Shown here in pieces: positions 27,680 to 44,924 of a stretch of DNA of 64,000 nucleotides (position 1 is the stretch's first letter; the number at the start of each line of letters is the position of its first letter). The DNA is taken from positions 4,625,260 through 4,689,259 of the forward strand of contig JACBWW010000003.1 of NCBI GenBank assembly GCA_020086605.1, in the 5' to 3' direction. The DNA comes from Lanius collurio (Eukaryota > Chordata > Aves > Passeriformes > Laniidae). Made by a program: the position numbers and the translations under genes. The notes under the pieces are model-generated. The model was not told where the DNA came from. It did not search any database and was given only the letters and a program-made list of their open reading frames with translations.

Positions 27680-27902
27680 CTGACTTGAACAATTCAACAC
27701 TTAGGTTGAATTACAGAAGTAATCTCTTTATTATTTTCTTTTACTTCTTGTGGGTTTTGTATTTTAAGCATATTATTGCAGAAAATCTTATGTCAGTGTA
27801 GTCAGGACTAACCTTTCTAATTTTCATTTGTATACTTCAATTTACTTAGTCAGATGCCAAACTTCACCATAAGAAAAAAAAATATTTTGTTCCAGTAGCT
27901 AC

Positions 27903-27948
27903 CTTTTAGAAGAAACGGCTTCTTGTGGTTTTGAAGAGCAGCCAGGTG
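27903..27948 (-). CDS. ANKS6: Predicted 46-nt exon of extended ANKS6
   Basis: On the minus strand an excellent acceptor (cttttttttccctcttacag) is followed by 46 nt and a donor AAAAG|GTAGCT. Preceded by the single T left from the exon at 34,358, it reads SPGCSSKPQEAVSSK with two bases left over. One of the other two frames contains a stop, and only this frame fits both neighbouring phases. I do not recognise the peptide. It would form the start of a C-terminal tail after the SAM domain. The alternative is that these exons belong to a different transcript. Confidence 0.6.
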
Positions 27949-29684
27949 CTGTAAGAGGGAAAAAAAAGTCTGAAAAACTGCAACCAGCAAGACTCACAGC
28001 TGTAAACAAGAGAGCAATTCCACAACTACTGCAAACAGACTCATATTTCCCAATGTAGTTGTTATACCAGAATCTAACAATTTGATCCTGTAATTAATTT
28101 TACTCATCTTAAGCTGTCTCCTGTATGGAGAAGGTATAAAAAGTCAAACTCATGTGTGAAAAGGTTACCTACTGCCACAAAGTGTCGAGTATCCCTCTTT
28201 TCTCAGTGTGCACTTTTCCAGCCAGTGATTAACTGAATCCTGTATCATTTTTATATGCAAGTCTATATTGATTTTGCCACTTTTACGTCTCGCTCTTCAA
28301 TCTCTAACTCCCACCTTTGGATAATTTCCCCTTGATATTTTTGACTCTGAATCCAAAAGTGAAAAGTAAATATACAAACAACTCTGTATCTGCAGATATA
28401 TATGTATCTGTCAATATATTCAACATACTATAGTATGTAAAGAGAAACCATAAGACCAGAATTTCCACTAACTACAGACTGAATGGCATCATATTTTTTT
28501 CCATCATAGGCATAGCTACTCTTCATTTAAACTTTTGCCTGGAGCATATGCAGTTTATTCTTTTGATATCTATGTCCTGTCTTTGTTCACTGCCCCTACC
28601 AGATGTTTGGATTTTTTCTCTTTTCTTCCCACCAATCAGAAGTGTTGTTTAGATGGTGGAGATTGCACTCATTTGATTGGGTGCTTGAACCTTGACAAAG
28701 CACTGCAAAATAAACTAAACAATTAGTCCTGGCAATTGGGAATTCAGAAAGTCCAATTTTATTTTTTACCGGAATCATGTAAGCAAATGAGTCACCTCAA
28801 ACCACAAAGAGAAACTTTTCCTGTGGTAATAAAATTTGTTAAATCCCAGTCTCTCACAAAGCTGGACTTTACGCCGCCACTTGCTGTTTCACTGAAGTTG
28901 GAGGTCAGACAAAGGAGGAGCATTTTGTTCCTCAGTGCAGTAGTTTTGCCTCATGCCTCCATGGGCTGGTCATCTGCTCTAAAGGAGGAGCAGTACGCTA
29001 AGTCTGTGTTTGCTGGACACATTCACTGGGCTATAAAGAAGCAGTATCTTCCCAGTAGTTTCTCTTATCAAGGAAAGGGTGCATTGCCAATTTTCCATGC
29101 TTTAATGGTAACCAATGTACCAAAGCGTCAAAACTCACCAAAACGTTCACTCTTGGAATGAATAATTTTATCAGAATTTTCTAAAGGGGACCAATTAATT
29201 TCCATTAAAGAGAGGAAGGAAACACTCCCCATGCATACTGTTTGCCTGTTCAGAGTTCATGGTGCCTCTAAACCTAAGGGCTTACAGGTAATAACCTCCA
29301 AATTACTTACACTGCTCTGCCTTATGCAGGTCAGGCAAGGACTGGAGCGTGGAATTCCCACAGCCTAACCTAGTGCCCCTGGTATGGGGGCGGGGAGGAA
29401 GCAGCATCAGTACTTCTGACAGAAAGCAAATGTTTGTTGAAGCCTGTTGTTTTCTGCAATGCAGAATCATCTCACTTCCAGCCCCAGGGATGATACAGCA
29501 ACTGATGTACAAAAGAAACTTCCTCCCAGTTGTGAGCTTTGGAATAGCTCATCTGCCAAAACCCAACAAACACTCAACTTTTCCACAAGTTCTTGTAGTA
29601 TGACAGGGAGCTCAAGAGTAATGATCTCAGCAGGAGGTGCTCAACCAGAAGCTACGAGAAGTCAGCAAATGATTTTGAACTGCC

Positions 29685-29711
29685 AAAAAAAAAAAAAAAA
29701 AAAAAAAAAAA
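29685..29711 (+). repeat. A(27) homopolymer run
   Basis: An uninterrupted run of 27 A. I see no poly(A) signal or gene-like sequence just upstream, so it is more likely a microsatellite than a retrocopy tail. Confidence 0.95.
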
Positions 29712-30356
29712 GAAACTGTAGCATGTTCCCTAAAGAAGCCTGTTGGGTGAAATTAGTTTTACCATCAATCCTCTACTTCTGATGGTCTTGCTTTCATTTA
29801 TTCTGCTTCCCTAAAAGGGTGAATGTAGATAATCACTGCAGCTCTCCTTTCCTATAAACACTCTTCTGGATGCCCTTTTATTTCTGCTGCCTGCTATCTC
29901 AGAAGAGGGAGATAGCAGGGGAGGGGACTGAGCCTGGGCAGTGGGGACTGGAGCATTTTGGGCAGAACTAAAGCTAAGAGGATACAGAAGTGGAAAGGTA
30001 TAGAAGCTGTAGACATTTGCAGACTAGGTGATAATAATCAGTTGACAGACCTCCCAAAATTATAAACTACAGTTCAGGAAAGTAAAGATTAAATTTCTTT
30101 ACCCCTGCTTTTTCATTTCTGATTCTTATGGATATATATGGATTGTATTTCACTTTCTTCTTTACACCCCTACAGGCTGCAAACTTCATAAAAGCAGAGA
30201 TTCACTCACAGCCACTCTGGTTTAGGTACTGAGCTTTTAAAATTACTCAAAGTATTCATGAAATCACAGGGTAGTGTAGAAAACAGTGAAACCAACACAG
30301 CTGGAAGAGCAGAGTATTTTCATTATACTGTTGATGCCTTAAGATTTTAACCTTTG

Positions 30357-30725
30357 TGTTTTTCAAATCCTGTACTGCTTAGAGTGTAACTCTGAACTTT
30401 CTTGTAGCCTGTAGTTTCTGCTCTCTCATGCCAGGTAGACATAACAAAGGCTCTACAGGCCGGCACTCCAAGGACACCCAGGCTGTCCTAGGCAAAAAGT
30501 ATAATCCAAAGAGCCACAAAGTGGGGGACAAATGGAGGAGAAATTACATCATTAGGCTAACTTATAAAAGCGTAAAGAGCTTGTGACCCTGGGTCCATCT
30601 TGGGATCCATTTTGGCAATGGCCTGTGGGTCCCAGGAGGTCCCTGTAAGGCCTTTCAATAAATACCTATTTTATTCTTTTTACTCTGGTCCAGTCTCTGT
30701 TTCTAGGAGGCCTGAAAAAGTATCA
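30357..30725 (+). mobile_element. ERV LTR, antisense in the ANKS6 extension intron
   Basis: The element has the internal order of an LTR: a TATA box (ttataaaag, about 30,561), a GGGTCC/GGGATCC-rich R region, AATAAA at about 30,657, then a U5 segment tttactctggtccagtctct ending ggcctgaaaaagtatca. The 3' end at ...TATCA is reasonably clear. The 5' end at TGTTTTTC is a guess supported only by partial similarity of the flanks (ctttg versus ctgtg). No adjacent viral genes were seen. Confidence 0.65.
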
Positions 30726-31229
30726 CTGTGAGCTATGTCTAGCTTTCTAAAAGGACAAATCATCATGTGGCTTTCTTGCTAATGGTGTCCAGATAGGTTC
30801 CTATGAAGAGCTGTGGAGAAACAAGATGTTATAGATCATGCAAGAAGCATAAAAATTTCACATGTTACTTTTCAAATGCACCACAGGAGGCAGCCAGATA
30901 CAGATGCCATGATGTAAATCAATGATTAGACTGAAATGAGCTAGAGAAGTAAGTTCACATCAGAAAAATCTAATTGTATTTACTTAATTGTGAAACTTGG
31001 GAAAGATTCCATTTCAGAAGCTTTCTTTAGATGGGAGTTCAAGATACCCTAATCTGAAGTACTAAAAGAAAAGAATTCGAAACAAATACACAAAGCAAGT
31101 AATAGCAAATTTCTAAGGCAGATGTCCTAGAGAAGCACAAGGATTAAGCAGCTGAACTGCTGTGTACAGAGTACAGGGTGTTGTTTAAATTGTCACATAA
31201 TTGACATGTGGTAACAGTGATGCAAATCT

Positions 31230-32480
31230 TTTCAATGGTTCAAGATGAAATGCAGGAAAAGAGAGACCAGTGACATGGACAGTAATACCAACCAGATTAG
31301 CAAAAACTGTAACAAAGAATCTGAAGTTTTGTGGAAAACAATCAAAAACAGATTTGAGAAGTCTTGCCTCATCAACCTACTAGAATCCCTTGAAGGTGCC
31401 AATAGTCTTGTAGATAAAAGAGGTCCATTTGATGCCTGGATTTTGACAAGGCATTTCACAAGGTCCAAGGTTAGCTCTTAAGGTAATAAAGAACCCACAG
31501 GGTAAAAAGAAAATTTCTTGTGTGGATAAATAATCTGTTAGGGAGGCAGAGGACAGAAGGCTGCAGTAAATACTGTTTTTTTCCATAGCAGTGAGATTCC
31601 CCACTAGTATTTCATAGGGATCTGCACGAGGATATTCAGGATATAAACAGTATATTCAATATATGATTTTGAGAGGGTATACAGAGTGAAGGGACAAACC
31701 TTCCTAAGTTATCCATCTAAATAAAAGGAAAGGTAAACAGAAGACTGGCAAAAGGACTTCACGTGACATCTGTGCCCAAACAGCAGACAAAATTTGGTGA
31801 AGATAAATACGAAATAATATTAAATAAGACAAATGGAAAAGAAGATGTATGTGTGTTTATATAAAATTATAGGCTGTGAGCTCAAACTCAGTATTTAGCT
31901 GGGTTGGTAAGAGGTAATTCCAATTAATGCCAATTCAGTCTTCAATTATAGTCAACACAGAGAAGTACTAGAAATAACTAGGAAAGGGCAAGAGAATGGA
32001 AAGCAGAGAACACAACTGAGAAACAAACATCACTCTGTCATGTAAATCCATAATATGCCTACATTTTGAACACTGTACGCCAGGCTGGTATCTCCCACAT
32101 CTGAAAAGGTAATATCAGCAAAGGAAAAGAGATAAACTATGGTATAAGGAATGACAAAGCAGTCTATAAGCCTTCCACTTGGAAAAAAAAACATGAATGG
32201 AGAAGAGTATCGCAGTGATCTGTAAAATCATCAGTAGCATGGAGGCAGTGAAGAAGAAACAACTGCTCACTGTATCTTCTGATCCAGTGTGACGAAGCAA
32301 AAGAAGTCAGGACATGGCAAGTGCACAGCAAATGAAAGTAAGCAGCTCTTCACATCAATGTCAGTTGAGACTGGATGAAAAAGTTGAACACAACTATATA
32401 GACCTTGGATCTGACTTGGTACAGCTGCTCTTATGCTCTAAAATGTTAGACATTCCCGGAAATTACTTCAAGTTCCAGAG
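31230..32480 (+). mobile_element. Old, degraded CR1 LINE (ORF2 part)
   Basis: The plus strand carries eroded blocks of CR1 ORF2. These include ggatttgatgcctggattttgacaaggcat-like sequence (the DPVDxVYLDFQKAFD region), then ttagctcttaaggtaataaa, then a stretch resembling gggatctgcacgaggatatt (GSVLGP region). Further on, 32,040-32,480 resembles the downstream tail before the 3' UTR. Many indels and stops show it is ancient. The limits are approximate. Confidence 0.65.
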
Positions 32481-33726
32481 GCTGCATAAGGGTTCGACTG
32501 CTACTTTTTACAATAAAAAGCAGCTTACCTGGTGCAGAAACTTCTTTTATCTATGTGTTCTCTTCCTCTTTTCTGTTAGTGCTTCTGTTTCACAGCAAAA
32601 TCTGTATCATGGAGCTCTCACACACAAAACCCCAAAAGCTAATCTCTGATGCAGCCTTCTTGCAGCATCTAGTCAAAAGCTCAATGGGACCAACTGTTGC
32701 CTCCATTCTTACAAAAGGATGCCGTCCCCAGCTCTGTGCCACCATTCTTGTCCTTTGATGTCTTCAAGACACTTAAGGTCAGCAAGTTGCTTGCAGGTAC
32801 GTTACACCTCTATGCTTCTTTGGTTTTTGAGTAATTCCAGTTCTTTGCACCATGCAATCAAATCCCAAATAGCTTCTGCTCACCTAGTAGTAGCTACAGA
32901 AGAGGTTCCTCAGCTCTGGGATGTTACCAAGAGACATCCAGAAGTTCCCACACATGCTGACTACGCTGAGAATGGAAAGTTGCACAATGCATACAGGGAC
33001 ACCTGACAGTGTCTTTCAGGCAAGCAGACTACACAGAATACTGGAAGTAGCCCACATTCACTAACTACCCCAGCAATTCCCAGTTTTCTCCAAGACATCA
33101 GCAGGTCAATGGCTAGCACCTGCTTTCACATAGCTAGTGCAATGCAGCTGAGACTGGAACAACTGGGACTAGCTCATTATTAAGGCTTCCTAAAGCATAC
33201 AATATCTGAATTATTTAATATCGCCCCTAAACAAATAAAATTATTTGGTGAGTGGACGAAAGCAGCAAAATAAACAATTGAAGAAGAAGCACTTTTAACA
33301 TGGTGAACTTCTCAAGATTAGTCAATGGCTTTTGTTGTTTCTACTAAAACATGGATACAGAAGTACACACGTGAATAGGTTATGCCCCATTCCTTAACGT
33401 GGAGTAACAGATGAGTATCTGCCTTAGTTTCACGTGGCTGGCAGGACAGAGATTTGCAATTTTTATATCAGAGAGTGTAGGAAATGTATTCATTAATTAC
33501 AGGTCAGCAACACCTTCCTGTATGTTTTGGTTACAGACAGTGCATTTTAAAAGGCAGTTTCTCCAGCTTGGCTAGTAGGTAACACTGCTGCTTGGAATAC
33601 ATGTATTTTGAAGAATCTAACTACAGATAATATAAAAATACCACCTATGCAAAATAACTAAATGCATAAATACATAATTAACATAGCCGCCTCAACTATT
33701 ATGCTAAATTGTAAATCTTGAATATA

Positions 33727-33732
33727 TTTATT
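33727..33732 (-). terminator. ANKS6: Possible poly(A) signal for the short ANKS6 form
   Basis: AATAAA on the minus strand, about 620 nt past the ancestral stop and beyond the CR1. It is the only canonical hexamer I found on that strand in the interval. Use is inferred. Confidence 0.3.
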
Positions 33733-34069
33733 CTACCTGATCACACTAAGTGTATCCTATAAAGAGTATGCAAAAGAGTATAAAGAGTATGTATCACACA
33801 GGAACACCTCCTACTGATGCTACATATGTACATACAGACACTACAGACAGTATACTGTGTACTCTGGTTTGCTATACTTACATCAGTTTTCTGTGTTTTG
33901 TAATGTAAAACAAAAATCTTATGCTTATTTCAGATAGTACTGAGGGGTGTATAAACATCTTACAGATATCTCTACTTTTCACATTGAAATCTTCTCTACA
34001 GTCTCAGCAAGAGACATACATCATTAACGAGGAAAGCAGCTAACTGGCTTGTTTGTCACATTCTGTCTT

Positions 34070-34317
34070 CCAGCCAAGTATTAAATAAAATATCCCCAAA
34101 TTTGGACATTAGGAAGACTTTTTTCACTGAAAGAGTAATTAGACTTTGGAATGGGCTGCCCTGGGAGGTGGTGGAGTCAGCATCCCTGGAGGTGTCTAAG
34201 ACTGGACGTGGCACTCGGTGCCATGGTCCAGTTGTCATGGTTGTGTTTGGTTATAGGACGGACTCTGATCTCAGAAGTCTTTTCCAACCTAACTGATTTT
34301 GTGATTCTGTGATTCAA
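34070..34317 (+). mobile_element. CR1 LINE 3' end
   Basis: The plus strand reads the canonical avian CR1 tail: gaatgggctgccctgggagg, then gtggagtcagcatccctgga, ggtgtctaagactgg, then ttccaacctaactgattttg and the terminal gtgattctgtgatt octamer-like repeats. The 3' tip ends about 33 bp from the ancestral ANKS6 stop codon. The element is antisense to the gene, inside what would be the 3' UTR of the short form. Confidence 0.95.
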
Positions 34318-34349
34318 CTTGTAAGTCATTTTTCAGTTAACTTCAGGTG

Positions 34350-34454
34350 CTACTTACATTGGGAATGACCTGGTGGACGTGTGTTACTAACACTACTCTC
34401 AAAGGAAGAGTGGAAGTTGTGTATAGTTTCCTGTAAAATCTGTCTCTCTCGACC
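34350..34454 (-). CDS. ANKS6: ANKS6 last canonical exon with ancestral stop; alternative donor inside the stop
   Basis: The acceptor is cttttacag and the exon starts at phase 0. It reads [20 protein letters not shown], then [12 protein letters not shown]. If unspliced it continues CK and stops at TAG (34,350-34,352), in the same place as the mammalian end NTRAPGNSPCA. However, the bases CAAT|GTAAGTAG contain a perfect donor with GT at 34,356-34,357. Splicing there removes the stop and leaves one base (T, 34,358), which fits the phase of the exon at 27,903. Both forms are therefore possible. Confidence 0.93.
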   Translation of the reverse strand, partial: GRERQILQETIHNFHSSFESSVSNTRPPGHSQCK

Positions 34455-40200
<5,746 letters not shown>

Positions 40201-40390
40201 CATCCTCTGTAATGGTACCACTGCTGGAGCCGTTGCTCTTGGCGTGTCTGTGACAAGAAGAGACAGAAGACTCTGTGTTTTGAACCTTAGGAGATGGGGA
40301 AGGTGACGGGGAAGGTGTGAGAGTCGGTGATGTGCTTTTGGATGTAGATGAAGTCCCAGATGGAGGTCTTTTGTTCATCTCCAGTTTTTG
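40201..40390 (-). CDS. ANKS6: ANKS6 exon, Ser/Thr/Pro-rich region before SAM
   Basis: This 190-nt exon has acceptor tctaactgcag and donor GTGAGT. It starts at phase 0 and leaves one base. It reads [20 protein letters not shown], then [15 protein letters not shown], then ESSVSS and SSGTITED. Compared with the human protein as I know it, the SP run is about two dipeptides longer. The region is expected to be disordered and phosphorylatable. Confidence 0.95.
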
Positions 40391-43300
40391 CTGCAGTTAG
40401 AGATACAACCATTTCAGTTAAAAAATAATTAAAAGAGTGTTTACCTATATATGATGCTTCAGTGTTACTTAAGTTGCCTATCATTTCTGCAAAGCACATA
40501 GTCACAACTAGAAGTTTCTGCTTGATGTATATTGAAATAATTGGAGCAACTGTGATTTTATCCCAGATGAAAGTCTTGTCTCCTCAAATTCATCAAGAAA
40601 AATACATTTATTAAGGCTGTAATTTTGTAATAAGAAAATTATTTCTTGTAAAGCAACACTGCCCACAAGCACTACAATTACTCTTTTTCTGAAAGGACTG
40701 CTGTGCTTTAAGTCCATCTGGCAACTGTGCACTACAAAGCCTCTCACTCACGTCCCCACCTCCCATGGAAAGGGCAGGAGAAGCAAAAGTAAAACTTGCA
40801 TATGAGATAAAAACAGTTTAATAACAGAAACAAAGTAAATTACTTTGACTCTGAAAATAGGGATTTTCATTCAGAGATTTCATTAAATAAATAAAGTCTC
40901 AATTACAGATTTTCAAAGCATAAAAGATGCTAATTTAAAGTAGCATTTCATGCTGGGTTAACCAGAAACATGAAGCAAGCATAAACTAAGTTATGCACAC
41001 ATTAAACCCCTTGCTGCACTGGAATGGAAGTTTCCAGCCAATCCTCAAATTTAGTGTTACCTAACAGGAGTCAAGTGATTGATTAAGAATTTTGCAAATG
41101 TTTAACACATTTGGAGGCATGGAAAACAGGAAAACACATGAGTTAAAAAGGGGAATGAGAATATATGTGTGTACACATATCATCAGTCTTTTCCAAAAAC
41201 AGTCAATGCACCTCATCTCCTAAATTCTTCAATCTACATATATATTTTGATATCTGCACTGTATGACTCAAAAAGGTGATTTTTTCCTGGATTCTTGCAT
41301 TCAGAGTTTAGATACCTCTTGTCACTCAGGCTACTACAACAAGCTGATAAAAAAGTTGATCTGGGTAATAACACAAGAAGTGAGAATGACAGAAGTTCCT
41401 ACCTTTACAATTTTGCTTCTGTGCTGTGGCATAAATGGAACTTTTCTAGTTAATGAAGGAGATGTGGATTTATAAGATAAAACTTATTTGAATGGTAACA
41501 TTCTTCCATTACTCTATCCCATGTCAGAATATAATACCTCCTTAGCCCTGCACTGAATTGACTAGAAGTCATGTAGCATGATACAAACCTGAGACATCTC
41601 TGAAGAGCATCATGAACTCATTTCAACTTTCTGTCCCAAATTTCCATCTTAATTGTTATTGGCCATTTATGTTTCAGAATGGTCTTCCCTTCCTAGCACA
41701 TAGTCTGCATCCATTTAAATTCCATAATCCTGAAAAATGTTACTGATATTTTTCTTTTCCTTTCTTTAAAGCTTGCACCATCTTACCCCTTTAGCAAAAT
41801 TGATCAGTGTAATATCACTGCATTTTCAGATCAGCTATTTCCAAGTTTAGACAGCATGATCCTAATGGGAGGACACATGTCATTCCTCAATGGATAAAGA
41901 CATTACATTTCCAGCATTTACACTGCTGATTACAACAACAAAGCAGACTGCTAGCTTTTGCAGCCAGTGTGGATCTATATTTGATTGTGTTCTCCCAACA
42001 GAAATCTCCAAAAATCACCTCAGTTGAATGACACATGAACATCTTTAGGGAGATCCACACTATGACATGTTTTGTTACTGGTGGATAGAATGAAACTCTT
42101 CTAGACATCTAAGCAAAAAGCACTGAAAAAGCTGTTGCCTTTCCAAAACAATGGCATAAATGTTGTTTAAAAATCTTTTGTTCAACAGTATGATGAACAG
42201 CTTTTCCAGAAGATGCTCTGCAGCACATCACACTTCACTACTCTTTTATCCCCTAACGTATCCCACTGTAAGTAGAAACAGTAGTTAAACTTCTCAGTGG
42301 CAGCACTGTTACAACAAAAGGCTGCTGGATCTGCAGCCCAAAGCTCACAAGCACAGGTATTATCTCTTGGTGGGCTGATAAACATAACTGAGAAAAATGA
42401 GACATTTGGAGAGCACACAAGGAGCTCTTCTGAAATTATTTCCAAGCTAAAAACAAGGTGGGAGGACATGCCGAGAGTTTAATTAAAACATACTGGTCAG
42501 ACCACCTCTGAAAGAAAAAGCATTCGGTAGCTGCTCTGCAGAGAAGACTTTAATGAGGGGAGAGGATGATAAAGGGGTTTTGTCTACAGGAAGAAGAGAC
42601 AGATCATTTATAACTCAGGGAGCAGTTATATGGGATAGAAAGGGAGGAAAGATTATCATATGCCAAAGAATTGATATGAATCCTTAGGCTTTGGTGGTCC
42701 AGCTGAGTCCAGTCTCATCTTTGAAAAGCAACCAGTAGTCCCTCCAAAATTGGGACTGACAGGTCAGAGACAAAGTGACTACTCATGGAAACAGTTTCAG
42801 CATTGGTAGTTGCATCTTTTCCTGACTTTTGTCCTCCAGAAATTTCCATGAAATTTCTGAACAACTTCACAATTTCATTTATCATTTTTATGTACTGATT
42901 AAATACAAATATTGTATAGTGTTGCCATGTAAGACATCACAGAATGAGACTGCAGAAGTATTAAGTTTATACTCTGGTCATTTTCGTTTCCTCAGGCAAA
43001 ATTTCAAGAATCTCATTGAAAAATGCAAAGAAAACAAACCAAAACAAAATTAACTGCTTGGAGATTACATAAGCAAAAGGTGGAGAAATTTTGCTCTTGC
43101 TCACATATTCTAACATTTGCAGAATACCAGGCATTAGAACATAAACCCCAAATTACGTGTTTTCTTTCTCTTGCTCTCTGAAATACAATGATTCCCTGTG
43201 TAAATAAACCCATCAATTTCCCAATAGTATGTCACATCTGCTGTTATGATACTGCTTTCTAATTTGTGTCTGCAGATCTTGAAGATTTAAAATCTTAACC

Positions 43301-43953
43301 CTCAAAATGTTGTACAAAGTAGTTAAGAACTTCAAAGTACATGTACAAAAACGTGCAGGTCATGAGGGTAAAGCTATTCATTCCAAGGCATTGACAGGTC
43401 AGTCAGCACAGACAGTACAGCCTTGGGAGCAAAACCCGACTTTGGTGATGACCTGCTGTTTTAAAGTAACATCTCGTGGAGCAGACTGGATACATGCACC
43501 TTGTTGTGCTCAGCATAGCCTGGTACAAATTATGTCTGTCAAGCTCTACATTCAGGTTGAGCCTTTGAAGGGAAACTAGCTAGAGAAACTAACTGTATCA
43601 CTTCAGGGTAAAATCCAGGAATAACTAACATAAAACACTGGATCTGGACCATATAAAGAAATAATGAGAAACCGTAACAGTGCAGATCTACCTTAAGATT
43701 AAGGGTAGATTTACTGTTTTTTAACACAGAGTGAAATTAAAAATAAAGTAAAATCATGTTTTATTATTAGGTTTCATCTTCTGTAGACTTGCACTTAAAA
43801 GTAAGGTTTGTAGAGCTGGAAAGTTTCCACTAATGTAACAAGCATTCATTAATTTTTGGCTGTGCAATGTTGTGAACCAACCACCCATAACTGAGATATG
43901 ACCTATTAAAATTGGCCAATTCGGGAAGTACAAAATTTTACATTTCCTGTTAC
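40391..43953 (-). other. ANKS6: ANKS6 intron
   Basis: This intron is about 3.6 kb. A stretch near 42,660-42,830 is faintly reminiscent of old CR1 sequence, but I would not call it. Nothing else was recognised. Confidence 0.55.
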
Positions 43954-44123
43954 CTTTACAACATGTCCATTGCCAACAATCTGAGCACACTGCAAATCTG
44001 ACAGAGTAGATGATGGAGTTGACTGGACTGGACTGTTCTGTTGGCTGGGTTTCTGTTCAGGTAAGCCTGCTGCTTTTCTTCTTTGGGCTGCAATCTGAGA
44101 CAAAACATTATCTGCACTGCCAC
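43954..44123 (-). CDS. ANKS6: ANKS6 exon, NVLSQIAAQRRKAAGL block
   Basis: This 170-nt exon has acceptor tttttgttttag and donor GTAACA, begins with two split bases and ends at phase 0. It reads GGSADNVLSQIAAQRRKAAG and then LPEQKPSQQNSPVQ, followed by a variable Ser-rich piece ending NGHVVK. The first block is near-identical in the family. Confidence 0.95.
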
Positions 44124-44758
44124 CTAAAACAAAAAAACAGAATAAACTCAGTAAAGGAAACCGTAATTTTGAAATGGTTGTTAACTCTCAAACACTCACT
44201 TTCATTTAAAAACTGACTGGATGAAGCAAAAGACAATTGTAAAGTTCAGATCTGTCCAGCAGCTTCCAGAAAAATTAACAAAAATCAATTGCAGAAGAGA
44301 GAAGCCAGCCCCATCTATACACACACACAGCTGACACCCTTAGAGATAGCTTTCATGAGTCACTTCACCATTTTCTCTTCAACAACTACCAGGTAGAATG
44401 CTTGCAACTTTGGTTTTAATTGAAAACCAAATTGGTTTAACTGATTTTAATTCTAAACAAAAAGTAAGCAACATGTGTAGGAGTCAGCTCTGTGACATGC
44501 ATGGTGCAGTGACACAGGGTGCACTCAGTAAAATCTGCATGGGATGGGCTGACCACTGACACTTCTGTAACAGATGTGAGGCTTCTCCTCCCTTAGGTAG
44601 GTGTCCGAAGCCCAATCCCGTGTCCACTTAATTTACAGAAGCTTTGCTTCTACAGTGGTAGGAGTGCTCAGAAAAGGTTTATTATCTTCTAGCATCATCA
44701 TAAACACTAATATTTTACCTGAATCAGATACAAATAACTTTCTTATTAAAAATGGTAC
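44124..44758 (-). other. ANKS6: ANKS6 intron
   Basis: In this 635-bp intron I see nothing beyond normal splice signals. Confidence 0.55.
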
Positions 44759-44924
44759 CTGATCTGTTATGCAGTTCTGCTCCATGCCTGTTAATTCCTG
44801 CGATGTTATTGGATCCACCAGAAGAATGGGGAGAATGGTTGAAGTTATTGGAATTTGAAGGAGATGCTGGCCTTCTTGCAAATGCTGGTAATTTGACTGG
44901 TCTAGTACCTTTGCTAACAGATGT
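44759..44924 (-). CDS. ANKS6: ANKS6 exon, Ser/Asn-rich linker
   Basis: This 166-nt exon has acceptor gttttccag and donor GTACCA, starts at phase 0 and leaves one base. It encodes [20 protein letters not shown], then [11 protein letters not shown] and [10 protein letters not shown]. The family equivalents are RPVKFPSLPRSPAS and [14 protein letters not shown] longer open frame over the same DNA is out of register and is not the protein. Confidence 0.94.

Larger units (their letters stand above)
27949..34357 (-). other. ANKS6: 6.4-kb intron of the extended ANKS6 form
   Basis: The span runs from the stop-overlapping donor to the acceptor of the 46-nt exon. It contains CR1 at both 31.2-32.5 kb and 34.1-34.3 kb, an LTR at about 30.4-30.7 kb and a 27-base A-run. 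For the short form, part of this would instead be 3' UTR and intergenic DNA. Confidence 0.6.

Noticed and set aside
28736..29161. 141-codon plus-strand open frame
   Set aside because: No recognisable domain and no promoter or splice context. It lies in the proposed ANKS6 intron on the opposite strand.
29300..29711. Processed retrocopy ending in the A(27) run
   Set aside because: No AATAAA upstream of the A-run, no gene-like frame, and no visible target duplication.
31245..31481. 78-codon plus-strand frame
   Set aside because: Falls inside the degraded CR1 ORF2 and is a remnant of the transposon, not a host gene.
42660..42830. Faint CR1-like stretch in an ANKS6 intron
   Set aside because: Similarity is too weak to separate from chance by eye; a repeat-library search would decide.
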